Source: CAZFVY01 sp964522665
GTDB lineage: Bacteria > Verrucomicrobiota > Verrucomicrobiia > Limisphaerales > CAZFVY01
Length of the DNA: 64,000 nucleotides
NCBI GenBank assembly: GCA_964522665.1
Contig: CAZFVY010000017.1
Coordinates: 18,539-82,538, forward strand
Direction of reading: 5' to 3'
A model generated the notes under the pieces. It was given only the letters and a program-made list of their open reading frames with translations. It was not told the DNA's origin and ran no database searches. Position numbers and translations under genes: made by a program. Positions 48,760-56,881 of the stretch are shown here, piece by piece (the first letter of the stretch is position 1; every line of letters begins with the position of its first letter).

Positions 48760-51125
48760 GGCATCCCTTTCCAGCGGCGCAGGCCCCATTCCGCCACGAA
48801 GCAGGCGAGGGCGAACAAGAAAACGGCGGGTTGATGCCAGAGCGGGTAACTCCACGGCTGCATGACCGGAGCTTTGCGCGTTGGCAGGCTCTCGATGAAG
48901 CGGTTCAAGCCGCCGATCGAGACGACTTCGCCGCCGCTTTTTTTGGCGAGCGCTTCGAGCAGCGCGCGGTTGGGCTTCAATGACCGAAATTCATCGCCGG
49001 CGAGATCGGTCGTCCATCCGGCCTGCGCGTGACCGACTTCCGCCCCCACGGAATTCGTCACCGTGGCTTCGACCAGGTAGCCGCCGGTTTGGCGCGGCAC
49101 GAACTCGGCCTGATACAAGCCCGCCTCGTTCAACGCCGGCTCCGCCCGCAGGCGAATCGCGGGCAAATTCGTCAAGCCCTCGGTCACCGGGTGGACTTGC
49201 AGTGAAACCGACACATTATCCAGCGGCTGAAACTTCGGGTCCCGCACGCGGACCTGGAGTCGCATGGTTTGATTCGGGTCGCCCGGCTTGGCTTCGGCGA
49301 GCACATCGACCCGATTGGGCACGTCGGCGACCAGCCACCGCATCGTTTGGCGCCACGATTTATCCAAGTCGCGATGGACCGCCTCGTCGCGAAAACCCCA
49401 ATGCCAAAGGTCTCCGATCATCATCGCGGCGGTGCGTCCGCGCCCGAACCGCTGGACCACGAGAGCCGGGTAGTTTTTTCCGGCGGCGTCCGCGACGGTC
49501 GCGATGACGCTCGCGCCCGGTTTGACGTCGCGCACCTGATTCAACACCAGAAACGGCGGCATGTCCTCAAGGCGGGAGCGCTCGTCCTGCTCGTTGTTGC
49601 GCAGCCGCGCCCAAGGCTGGAGCCACCCTTCCCGGGTGAGCGTCAGCCGCACCGTGGGCGGCGAATTCGTGGAGGGCGCTTGATCGAGATAGACTGGCAG
49701 CATGTCGCCGATGGGCGTCCGCTGGTAGTTGCCTTCGTGGAGTGATTCCTGTCCGCCGAGCATCAACAGCCCGCCGCCCCGCTCGGATACGAACCGTTGC
49801 AGCAGCAAGGCTTGATCAGCGGTGAAGAATTCCGCCTCCAAATCACCGATGACGACCGCCTCGTACTGGTACAACTCCTCCGCCGTTTTCGGGAAGCCGC
49901 CGCTCAATTCGGTTTCATCGCGCGTGTTCAACCGGCGCAACACCGGTTGATCGTAGCGCTCGATCTCCTCGGCCGACTGGTTGCCGAAGCCGCGAAAAAG
50001 CGGATTGCTCGATTCTCCCTCGCGTCCGCGAAAAGCAAACTTGCGCTCGCGCTTGGCGATGCGGATTAGGGCGACTAACTGCAGTTGATCGTCTTCGTCG
50101 ATCGCGCGGTGGAGGAACTTGTATTCCCAGTTGGGCCGGCCGGCGACGTAAAGAATCCGATGCGGGCCTTGGCCGCGGTCCACCGTCAGCAGGCGGCGGT
50201 TGTTCGCCAGGGTCGCTTCCGAAAGGACGACCTCATTCGTGGCCCGGCCGATCTCGCGGGCGGGCGCGACTTGCAGGCGATAGAACGAAACCCCGTTCGT
50301 CTCGGGACGCAATTGAAAACGATACGCCAGGCCCTCGCCCTCGGCTGGGGCGGTAAGGGTCTGTTCCGCGACGGTTTTGCCGGCGCGATCGATGATTTGC
50401 GCCGTGACTTTGGAGCCGGCGAAACCGGTTGCCGAAACGTCTCCCTGTACCGAAACCGGCGCGTCCTCGAAGGCGCTTTGGCTGACGCGCACGTTATTCA
50501 AGGCCACGTCCCGCACCGCCTCGTCGTTGCCCATGATGACCGGATAGACCGGCGGCAGCCCGGGCAGGTCCAGCGTCCCTCCGGGGAGATCGGTGGCGTT
50601 GCCATCGGTCAGTAATAGGATGCCCGCGACCGGCCGGCCCTCGAAACGATCCTTCAGCGCGCGCAACGCGGCGCCGATGGAGGAGGCGCGCCCGTCAAAA
50701 TTCATTTCCCCAAAATCGCGCGTCGCTTCCAACCGCGCGCCAAACCAGTAGCGGCGAACCTGAAAGAACTCCTCGAGCTTCGTCTGCCAATTGTTTTGCC
50801 CCCCGGAAAGCAGGTTGCGCAGCACGTCGCCCCGGCTTTCCGAGTGGCCGTCATCGTGGACCTGAAGGCTTTGGCTGTTGTCCGCGACGATTAGGAATTG
50901 GTTCGAACCGGGCGTGGCCCGCTGGCCTGACCATTGGGGATCGAGCAGGCAGGCGGCCAGCGCCAGAACGCCCAGAAGTTTGAGGGCGGCGCTCGCCAAC
51001 CGCACCGGCACGGTCGCGGCCGCGCGCCGATAACCCCAGACCACGAAGAGCGCCGTCGCGACGACCAGCCCCGCGGCGGGCGCCAGCCAGGCGCGTCCAG
51101 CGAATATGAGCGTCGCTAGTGGCAT
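48756..51125 (-). CDS. Membrane protein with vWA and glutamine-amidotransferase-like domains
   Basis: 789 residues. Two N-terminal helices (about 12-30 and 43-62), then a von Willebrand A-like domain with the MIDAS-type D-N-S-Q-S in FLIVADNSQSLQ and ILLLTDGNAT; a middle part with GPHRILYVAGRPNWEYKFLHRAI and a class-I amidotransferase-like section (YEAVVIGDLEAEFFTADQALLLQRFVSERGGGLLMLGGQESL); beta-domains; and a C-terminal helix (about 765-783, PAVFLFALACFVAEWGL). This architecture is common in Planctomycetes and Verrucomicrobia, often next to MoxR/BatA-type genes. Here it is coupled to the C13-like pseudoprotease. It probably serves in envelope protein assembly or maturation, which is inference. 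Confidence 0.88.
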   Translation of the reverse strand: MPLATLIFAGRAWLAPAAGLVVATALFVVWGYRRAAATVPVRLASAALKLLGVLALAACLLDPQWSGQRATPGSNQFLIVADNSQSLQVHDDGHSESRGDVLRNLLSGGQNNWQTKLEEFFQVRRYWFGARLEATRDFGEMNFDGRASSIGAALRALKDRFEGRPVAGILLLTDGNATDLPGGTLDLPGLPPVYPVIMGNDEAVRDVALNNVRVSQSAFEDAPVSVQGDVSATGFAGSKVTAQIIDRAGKTVAEQTLTAPAEGEGLAYRFQLRPETNGVSFYRLQVAPAREIGRATNEVVLSEATLANNRRLLTVDRGQGPHRILYVAGRPNWEYKFLHRAIDEDDQLQLVALIRIAKRERKFAFRGREGESSNPLFRGFGNQSAEEIERYDQPVLRRLNTRDETELSGGFPKTAEELYQYEAVVIGDLEAEFFTADQALLLQRFVSERGGGLLMLGGQESLHEGNYQRTPIGDMLPVYLDQAPSTNSPPTVRLTLTREGWLQPWARLRNNEQDERSRLEDMPPFLVLNQVRDVKPGASVIATVADAAGKNYPALVVQRFGRGRTAAMMIGDLWHWGFRDEAVHRDLDKSWRQTMRWLVADVPNRVDVLAEAKPGDPNQTMRLQVRVRDPKFQPLDNVSVSLQVHPVTEGLTNLPAIRLRAEPALNEAGLYQAEFVPRQTGGYLVEATVTNSVGAEVGHAQAGWTTDLAGDEFRSLKPNRALLEALAKKSGGEVVSIGGLNRFIESLPTRKAPVMQPWSYPLWHQPAVFLFALACFVAEWGLRRWKGMP

Positions 51126-51266
51126 TGACGATCACTCTGCCACGAAATGCGCGCGCGGGCGAATGGATTCTGTCGCGAACCGAGCGGCGGGACGGATTTG
51201 CCGCCCTCTTTCCTTGACGCCCTTTTGACGGGGAACTATCTCTTAACCCGTAACCGACATTCCGCT

Positions 51267-52586
51267 ATGAGCATGAACGATTCCTCCTCTCCGACCAAAC
51301 CGTCCTCACGCCGCGACTTCATCAAAACCTCCGGCGCCGCCGCGATGGGCGGCGTCCTGGCGGTCAACCTCGCTCTGCCGCAACGCTCGCTCGGGGCCGG
51401 CGATGAAACCTTGAAGGTTGGCCTGATCGGTTGCGGTGGCCGCGGCAGCGGCGCGGCGGCGCAGGCATTGAAAGCGGACCCGAACGTGAAACTAACCGCC
51501 ATGGGCGATGCGTTCGCGGACCGCCTGCACAGCAGTCTGGCCAGCCTCCGAAAGGAAGCCGGCGACAAGGTTCAAGTTGACCCGGAACATTGCTATGTCG
51601 GCCTCGACGCGTACCAAAAGGTGCTCAGCAGCGGCGTCGATGTCGTCGTGTTGGCGACCCCGCCGGGCTTTCGCCCGTTGCACCTGAAAACGGCCGTCGC
51701 CGCCGGCAAACATATCTTTTGCGAAAAGCCGATGGCCACCGACGGCCCGGGCCTGCGTTCCGTCATGGAATCGGTCGCCGAGGCGAAAAAGAAGAAACTG
51801 GCTCTGGTGGCGGGGTTCTGTTGGCGTTACGACTACGCGCGGCGCGAATATTTCAAGCGAGTCCTCGGGGGCCAAATCGGCGAGATTCGGGCCATTTACG
51901 CCACCTATTACACCGGCCCCGTGAAACCAATGCCGCCGGCCAGCTCACGCCAACCGGGCGTCACCGATCTCGAGTGGCAGTTGCGCAACTGGTACAATTT
52001 CGTCTGGCTTTGCGGCGACAGCCTGGTCGAGCAGGCCGTGCACAGCGTCGATAAGATCGCCTGGATGATGCAGGATGTTCCGCCGCTCAAGGCGGTCGCC
52101 GTTGGCGGCCGGCAAATCCCCGCGAATGGCGGCAATATCTACGACCATTTCGAGGTGAACTACGAATACGCCCACGGCGTGCGCGCGTTCATGGGCTGCC
52201 GGCAGCAGACCGGTTGCTACAGCGCCACCAATGATTATCACATCGGGACCAAAGGCATCGGGACGATCGGCGTTCACGGGGGGGAGCCCGACATCGCGGG
52301 CGAGACCGCCTGGCGTTACACCGGGCCGAAGCCGAACATGTACCAGGTCGAGCACAACGAGCTGTTTGCCTCGATCCGCGCCGGCGATCCGATTAATAAC
52401 GGGGATCGCATGTGCACGAGCACGCTGATGGCGCTCATGGGCCGCATGGCAGCGTACTCGGGACAGGAAATTACTTGGGACCAGGCCCTCAATTCCCAGG
52501 AATCGCTCTTCCCCGAGAATCTGGCCTGGGACATGCGGCTGCCCTCACCGCCGATGGCGTTGCCCGGCATCACCCGTTTCGCGTGA
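51267..52586 (+). CDS. Tat-exported Gfo/Idh/MocA-family oxidoreductase
   Basis: 439 residues from the ATG at 51267. The Tat signal is SSRRDFIKTSGAAAMGGVLAVN. The Rossmann domain begins LKVGLIGCGGRGSGAAAQAL, and HIFCEKPMATDGPGLRSVMESV holds the conserved E-K-P with the catalytic-type Lys. The second domain (beginning AFMGCRQQTG...YHIGTKGIGTIGVHGGE) is the substrate and dimer part. The family oxidises or reduces sugar and polyol substrates with NAD(P); exported members are very frequent in this phylum. The gene is 32 bp upstream of the isomerase-like gene on the same strand, so the two probably act on the same sugar. Confidence 0.93.
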   Translation: MSMNDSSSPTKPSSRRDFIKTSGAAAMGGVLAVNLALPQRSLGAGDETLKVGLIGCGGRGSGAAAQALKADPNVKLTAMGDAFADRLHSSLASLRKEAGDKVQVDPEHCYVGLDAYQKVLSSGVDVVVLATPPGFRPLHLKTAVAAGKHIFCEKPMATDGPGLRSVMESVAEAKKKKLALVAGFCWRYDYARREYFKRVLGGQIGEIRAIYATYYTGPVKPMPPASSRQPGVTDLEWQLRNWYNFVWLCGDSLVEQAVHSVDKIAWMMQDVPPLKAVAVGGRQIPANGGNIYDHFEVNYEYAHGVRAFMGCRQQTGCYSATNDYHIGTKGIGTIGVHGGEPDIAGETAWRYTGPKPNMYQVEHNELFASIRAGDPINNGDRMCTSTLMALMGRMAAYSGQEITWDQALNSQESLFPENLAWDMRLPSPPMALPGITRFA

Positions 52587-52618
52587 GCAACCGCCCTTCT
52601 CGAACGACGTCGCAAACT

Positions 52619-53515
52619 ATGAAAACCGACTTGAATCGCCGCGATTTTCTGAAAGCCGGCGGCGCCGCCGTCGCCGTCGCCGCCCTTGACCCCGCCGGAG
52701 TCACTCCGGGCCACACCGCCGCCGCCGCGAACCGGCGCCTGCTGCGCAAGGGCGTCAGTCTGGGCATGATCCAGGGCAACCAGTCCATCCTCGAGAAATT
52801 TCAATTGCTCAAGGAACTCGGCTTCGACGGCATCGAACTGAATTACCCGAACGGGCCGGACAAAGCCGAGATCATCAAGGCCCGCGACGCCACCGGGATA
52901 AAGATCGGCAACATCATCGATTCCATCCATTGGGACAAACGACTCACCGATCCCAGCCCCGAGATTCGAGCGCAAGGACTGGCCGGTCTCAAGCAAGCCC
53001 TCCACGACGCCAAAGACCTCGGCTGCCCGGCCGTTTTGCTTGTGGCCGGACGGGTTATGAAGGATGTCTCGTACGCGGACGCCTACACCCGCTCGCAGGA
53101 AGAGATTCGCAAGGCGATTCCGCTGGCCAAGGAGTTGGGGGTGCGCATCGCCATCGAGAATGTCTGGAACGATTTTCTCCTCAGCCCCCTGGAGGCGGCC
53201 CGCTTCGTCGATGAATTAAACAGCCCGTGGGTGGGCTGGCATTTCGACGTCGGCAACGTCGTCCGCTACGGCTGGCCCGAGCATTGGATCCGCATCTTGA
53301 ACAAGCGGATCGTCACGCTCCACATAAAGGAATACAGCCGCGGGGTCAAAGGCTTCAACGTCGAACTGCTCGAAGGGGACAACGACTGGCCCGCGGTCAC
53401 CAAGGCGCTTGATGAAGTCGGCTTCCACGGCTGGAGCATCGCCGAAATTCCCGGCGGAGGCGTCGAGCGATTGAAAAACATCGCGGAGCGGATGGACCGG
53501 ATTTTCAACGGCTGA
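52619..53515 (+). CDS. Tat-exported sugar phosphate isomerase/epimerase-like TIM barrel
   Basis: 298 residues from the ATG at 52619, with Tat signal NRRDFLKAGGAAVAVAAL. The AP-endonuclease-2-type TIM barrel has KGVSLGMIQG, FDGIELNYPNGPD (Glu), RIAIENVWNDFLLSP (Glu), WHFDVGNVVRYG (Asp, His), RIVTLHIKEYSRG (His) and WSIAEIPGGG (Glu), which together form the divalent-metal site of xylose-isomerase-like and hydroxypyruvate-isomerase-like enzymes. Substrate unknown. Part of a two-gene unit with the Gfo/Idh gene. Confidence 0.92.
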   Translation: MKTDLNRRDFLKAGGAAVAVAALDPAGVTPGHTAAAANRRLLRKGVSLGMIQGNQSILEKFQLLKELGFDGIELNYPNGPDKAEIIKARDATGIKIGNIIDSIHWDKRLTDPSPEIRAQGLAGLKQALHDAKDLGCPAVLLVAGRVMKDVSYADAYTRSQEEIRKAIPLAKELGVRIAIENVWNDFLLSPLEAARFVDELNSPWVGWHFDVGNVVRYGWPEHWIRILNKRIVTLHIKEYSRGVKGFNVELLEGDNDWPAVTKALDEVGFHGWSIAEIPGGGVERLKNIAERMDRIFNG

Positions 53516-53698
53516 CGCGACCGCTCGGCGCGAGACAAGAAACGCCGCGCGACGAAATGCCGGCGGCGGAAGGGGATGGCGCGCGAGCGTTTCGGCTTAC
53601 CCTGATTGGGGACGGCGGGGCGTCTCGCTGGTTTTCCGCGCTGGGGTTGCCGGGTGAGCGCCGAATCGAGGCCGGTCGGACGCCCATTCGGCGCCACC

Positions 53699-53986
53699 TC
53701 ACTTTTTCCCGCCGAGACTGCGCTTGGCGCGCGACTGCTTCGCCATTAATTCCACGTACTGCGCCATGAGCTTTTGGAAGCGACGGTAGCCCGCGATCGC
53801 CTGGCGCAAGGCGGCGGCCTGCTCGCGGGGGACATAGCGGCAGACATTCCTGCCTTTTTCCCAGGTTTGATGATTGTAATACGGCCCGGTCGGGCCGCGC
53901 CTTAGGAGGCAGAGCTTGCCGGGTTCCATCACCTTGATCGCGGCGATTTGTCTCAGGACCGCGCGGGCTTGCGAAGGGGCGCTCAT
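53699..53986 (-). CDS. DUF6788-like small protein
   Basis: 95 residues. The core GKLCLLRRGPTGPYYNHQTWEKGRNVCRYVPREQAAALRQAIAGYRRFQKLMAQYVELM matches what I recall of DUF6788, a small basic family with a G-P-Y-Y turn, often found near mobile elements or alone. It ends in a Lys/Arg-rich tail (AKQSRAKRSLGGKK). No signal peptide. The upstream spacer (53990-54020) is unusually AT-rich (CCGTATTGGTATATAGGTTTCTATATAGAATG), which looks like a promoter and contains an inverted repeat around GGTTTC. Function unknown. Confidence 0.7.
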   Translation of the reverse strand: MSAPSQARAVLRQIAAIKVMEPGKLCLLRRGPTGPYYNHQTWEKGRNVCRYVPREQAAALRQAIAGYRRFQKLMAQYVELMAKQSRAKRSLGGKK

Positions 53987-54122
53987 CCGTATTGGTATAT
54001 AGGTTTCTATATAGAATGCCCCAAAAAGAAACCGTTCGCCAAATGCGGCGCGGTGGGCAGGGTGAGCAACGGCGGCGGCTCGGCGGCCAGTCGGTGGTGG
54101 TGGGTCTCAGTCACAGAGCCGC

Positions 54123-54947
54123 TTAAACCTCCGAGGCCGCGCGGTTCACGCTCACGGGCGTACGAGAGTGGCCGAGGCCGCCGCGGGGATCGAGCGGCGG
54201 CCGGGATGGGACCGGCAGGGAAGTGAGGCCGGCTTCGTTGCGGCTGGCGCCCGTCACTGCGAACTCGTGGAGCGGGCGGGTGCGGCTGGCTACGATGATG
54301 AGCTGCTCGTCGGCGTTCAATTTCCGCAACAGCGCCACCACCCCGCGCACGGCCGCCGGGCGGCTCACGATGCTGACCGCCGTCAGCCAGATCAGCTTGA
54401 GATCGGTCGCCACCGAGCGATTCCTCACGTAAAACAACGCCAGCCGATTTCGCCACGGCCGGATCACCTGATTATATTCCTGGTCCGGATTCGAACTGCC
54501 TTTGAGGATCTCCCCTTCGTCGGTGAATACAATGGAGGCGAAATCTGTCACGCCGGGCGGCGTGTCCAGAATCTGGTACTCTTCCTCGGTGAAAGCGTCG
54601 GCGTCCTGCTGGACTCGAGGGCGCGGGCCAACCACGCTCATTTCGCCGCGCAAGACGTTCCAAAACTGCGGGAATTCGTCCAACTTCCAGTGCCGGACGA
54701 ATCGCCCGATGCGGGTGACTCGCCGGTCATCGAGCGCGGTGGCGGTGCCCCCGAGCTGGTCGGCGTTGACCACCATCGAACGGAGTTTGAGCATGTGGAA
54801 AACCTCACCCCGCCGCCGGACCCGGCGCGCCGCATAAAACGGCGAATGAAAATCCACCGCCCAAATCAGCGCCATCGCGATCAACATCAGCGGCGAAATC
54901 AGCGCCAATGCCACCGTCGAGACGACAATATCCACCACACGTTTCAT
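54123..54947 (-). CDS. Short sugar-phosphate transferase (monotopic initiating enzyme of polysaccharide assembly)
   Basis: 274 residues. It has one N-terminal membrane hairpin (RVVDIVVSTVALALISPLMLIAMALIWAVD) followed by the monotopic phosphoglycosyl transferase core: RRGEVFHMLKLRSMVVNAD, RRVTRIGRFVRHWKLDEFPQFWNVLRGEMSVVGPRPRVQQD, with the DE pair (LDEFP) and VGPRP as the active-site signature. It lacks the long N-terminal membrane region of WbaP/WcaJ. The reaction moves a sugar 1-phosphate to undecaprenyl phosphate, starting a glycan repeat unit. The C-terminal 50 residues (from about 225) are a polar extension. It belongs with the glycan genes upstream. Confidence 0.9.
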   Translation of the reverse strand: MKRVVDIVVSTVALALISPLMLIAMALIWAVDFHSPFYAARRVRRRGEVFHMLKLRSMVVNADQLGGTATALDDRRVTRIGRFVRHWKLDEFPQFWNVLRGEMSVVGPRPRVQQDADAFTEEEYQILDTPPGVTDFASIVFTDEGEILKGSSNPDQEYNQVIRPWRNRLALFYVRNRSVATDLKLIWLTAVSIVSRPAAVRGVVALLRKLNADEQLIIVASRTRPLHEFAVTGASRNEAGLTSLPVPSRPPLDPRGGLGHSRTPVSVNRAASEV

Positions 54948-55382
54948 AGCCAGAATCTACCTTCGGAACCGATCTTCAGCCCTGCGCGGGATCGCCGCCG
55001 CGCGCCCATTCGATTCCGCGCGCTCTGAATAAATCATTAAAATCAGCCGCCATGACGCCCCGCTTTAGCGACGCCGCTCCCGTTAGGCTACATCCGATCT
55101 TCCCCGTCGCAAGCACCCGCTTCCCTAAAAATTTGTACTGCAAACCACTACACGCAAAATTGTATCCTCCCAATCCGCAGCGGGGTTGCCGTTTCGGCGG
55201 CGCAGAACGAAGAAATGTTCGTGCTCGGACCAAAATAACCGGTTCCTGTTCGGCGCGCTCGAGCGCTTCCGAAGGCTGTAACTTTAGCACGAAACGTGCC
55301 ACGCCGTCCATGTGCTTTTCGGGCACACCCCGCTGTCCGACGAATACCGCCGGAACCTTCACTCCGGGCGTCCGCGCGCGGC
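54948..55382. other. Intergenic region, possibly a decayed gene
   Basis: About 435 bp upstream of the sugar-transferase gene. A minus-strand frame from a TTG at 55386 can be read to 54976 (beginning MSRARTPGVKVPAVFVGQRG, then VPEKHMDGVARFVLKLQPSEALERAEQE), overlapping the stop of the preceding lipoprotein gene. The first half looks somewhat protein-like, the rest does not (FLRSAPPKRQPRCGLGGYNF). I do not claim a gene; it may be the remains of one. A long AT-rich piece lies at 55130-55170. Confidence 0.4.
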
Positions 55383-56504
55383 TCAATTACCGAACGGACC
55401 GTAGATATGAACCGCGTAAGGCTCGAAATGGTCGGCGAGCCAGCCGGCCTCGACCGGAAGTTGGCGAGTTTCGGCCAGGACCGGCGCCGCCGCCGCGCGA
55501 GGCCGCGGGGAAGTGAAGCGGTACTCTTGCGACCAAGCGGAGGTATTCACCGCGAGCACATAATCCCCGGCGGGCGTTGCGTGAGTCCCACGCCTTACGC
55601 GCAAAAGCACGGCCGAAACGCTGCTCTGGAGGGCGGCGTTGAAGCGGCGCTCGGGGTCGCCAAACGCGTGCAACTTGGGCCACCAGAGTGGCTCGGCCTC
55701 GAATAAGGGGAGGCGTTCGTTGACTTCCGCGACGATCCGACGGACGGCGTCCCAAGTCTCGAGATGCTCGCGGATCCGCCAGCCGCCCGCTTCGAACGCG
55801 TAGAAAAACAGACCGTTAGCCCGTTGCGTCAAAGCGCTGTACGTCATGCAGCGAAGTTCGGCGAAGTTCGGCGGCCGGAGATTCTTCTCCGCGGGCAGCA
55901 ATTCCGGAAAATAATTCCAGTCGAAAGCCTGGACCACCGCGATCAGCGGTTTGTCAGGACCGAGCGCCGCTCGCCCCAGGCCGACATGTTGACCAAAGCT
56001 GGCGAGCGGCAGCCAAGGGACCGGATAATGATCGATCATCAAGACGTCGGTCAGCCGGGCGTAATCCGGCGCCTCCTCGCCGTGAAAGATCAATAGCGCC
56101 GTTGGCTTGGACGGTCGCAGAGACTTGACCACCCGGTACGCCCGCCGCACCTCGCCCGGCGGCGTCAACTTCATATCGGGTTCGTCCTCAAGGTACCAGG
56201 CCCACAACGCCGCGTGGCGATCAAATTCGCGAACCGTCGCGCGCGCGGCGCCAGCGTTAAAGTGTGGTCCGGCCTCACTCCCAGGCGAGGCCAGAACTCG
56301 CAGCCCGGCGGCTTGGGCGGCGTTGAGGTAGGTTTTTGTAGCCGGACCGGTCACAACGTTGAAACCCGCCGCTCGAATCGTTCCCAACGCGCCGGCGTCC
56401 CCGGCGCCGTAGATTCCGATGGGATAAAACTTGGCGGCCGGAGCTTGGCACCCCGTCGTGAGGAGCAGGCCCCAGGCGGCCAGCGCGGCGAGGAAGACGC
56501 GCAC
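55383..56504 (-). CDS. Glycosidase-like lipoprotein (TIM-barrel type)
   Basis: 373 residues from a GTG at 56504 (MRVFLAALAAWGLLLTTGC, lipobox LTTGC). The open frame extends upstream to 56678, but that part is translation of the 158-bp repeat at 56533-56690. The mature sequence has TIM-barrel glycoside-hydrolase features: PIGIYGAGDAGALGTIRAAGFNVV, then WAWYLEDEPDMKLTPPGEVRRAYRVVKSL (a likely acid/base Glu at EDEP), VLMIDHYPVPWLPLASFG, and FFYAFEAGGWRIREH near the end, where a nucleophile Glu is usual. The specific family is not clear. It fits a role in glycan processing. Confidence 0.75.
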   Translation of the reverse strand: MRVFLAALAAWGLLLTTGCQAPAAKFYPIGIYGAGDAGALGTIRAAGFNVVTGPATKTYLNAAQAAGLRVLASPGSEAGPHFNAGAARATVREFDRHAALWAWYLEDEPDMKLTPPGEVRRAYRVVKSLRPSKPTALLIFHGEEAPDYARLTDVLMIDHYPVPWLPLASFGQHVGLGRAALGPDKPLIAVVQAFDWNYFPELLPAEKNLRPPNFAELRCMTYSALTQRANGLFFYAFEAGGWRIREHLETWDAVRRIVAEVNERLPLFEAEPLWWPKLHAFGDPERRFNAALQSSVSAVLLRVRRGTHATPAGDYVLAVNTSAWSQEYRFTSPRPRAAAAPVLAETRQLPVEAGWLADHFEPYAVHIYGPFGN

Positions 56505-56532
56505 GCACCGCGGAGGGCGAGGTTTATTATCC

Positions 56533-56690
56533 TTAAAACGGCAGTTGGAGCGCTCCAGATTGAGTAAGGCTTTGGAGCAGAAACGGTTTGGAAAAAGTGA
56601 AGGCATACCCGCAGCGGTCTGGTGAACTTTTTCCGAAACGTTTATGCCCAAATGATTACGCAAGATGGCGCGCTCCAACTGCCGTTTTGA
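56533..56690. repeat. 158-bp inverted-repeat element, copy 2 (nested stems)
   Basis: Same length and order as copy 1 (16317-16474). The outer arms are TTAAAACGGCAGTTGGAGC at 56533-56551 and its near-complement at 56672-56690 (one mismatch near the end); pairing continues inward through GCGC. The inner stem is GGAAAAAGT at 56590-56598 and ACTTTTTCC at 56626-56634. Relative to copy 1 three base pairs are changed on both sides. It overlaps the upstream extension of the lipoprotein gene and lies just before the terminator of the glycan operon. Confidence 0.9.
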
Positions 56691-56763
56691 GGATTATCCA
56701 TTTGCGCGTTCATTCCTTGCCCGGCGGTCGCGACGTGGCGGGAATCACTGGGTCTTTAGACCA

Positions 56764-56825
56764 AAAAAGCGCGTCCCGCAAGCAGCTTCCACACCCGATT
56801 GGGTGTGGAAACCCGCGGAACGCGC
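56764..56825 (-). terminator. Two-tier Rho-independent terminator of the glycan operon
   Basis: On the minus strand, GCGCGTTCCGC (56825-56815) pairs with GCGGGACGCGC (56779-56769) with one mismatch, enclosing a perfect 10-bp hairpin TTCCACACCC-GATT-GGGTGTGGAA (56787-56810). Six T follow the stem on the minus strand (56768-56763), and then GGTCTAAAGACC. It lies just downstream of the DegT gene stop at 56882. Confidence 0.8.
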
Positions 56826-56881
56826 TGATGCGCGGCTCCCGATCCGATCGGTCGCCGTGGGCCGGGGGAAAAAACCCGCGA

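Noticed and set aside
54007..54456. 149-codon minus-strand frame near the sugar transferase
   Set aside because: It overlaps the transferase C-terminus in another frame and is Arg/Pro-rich.
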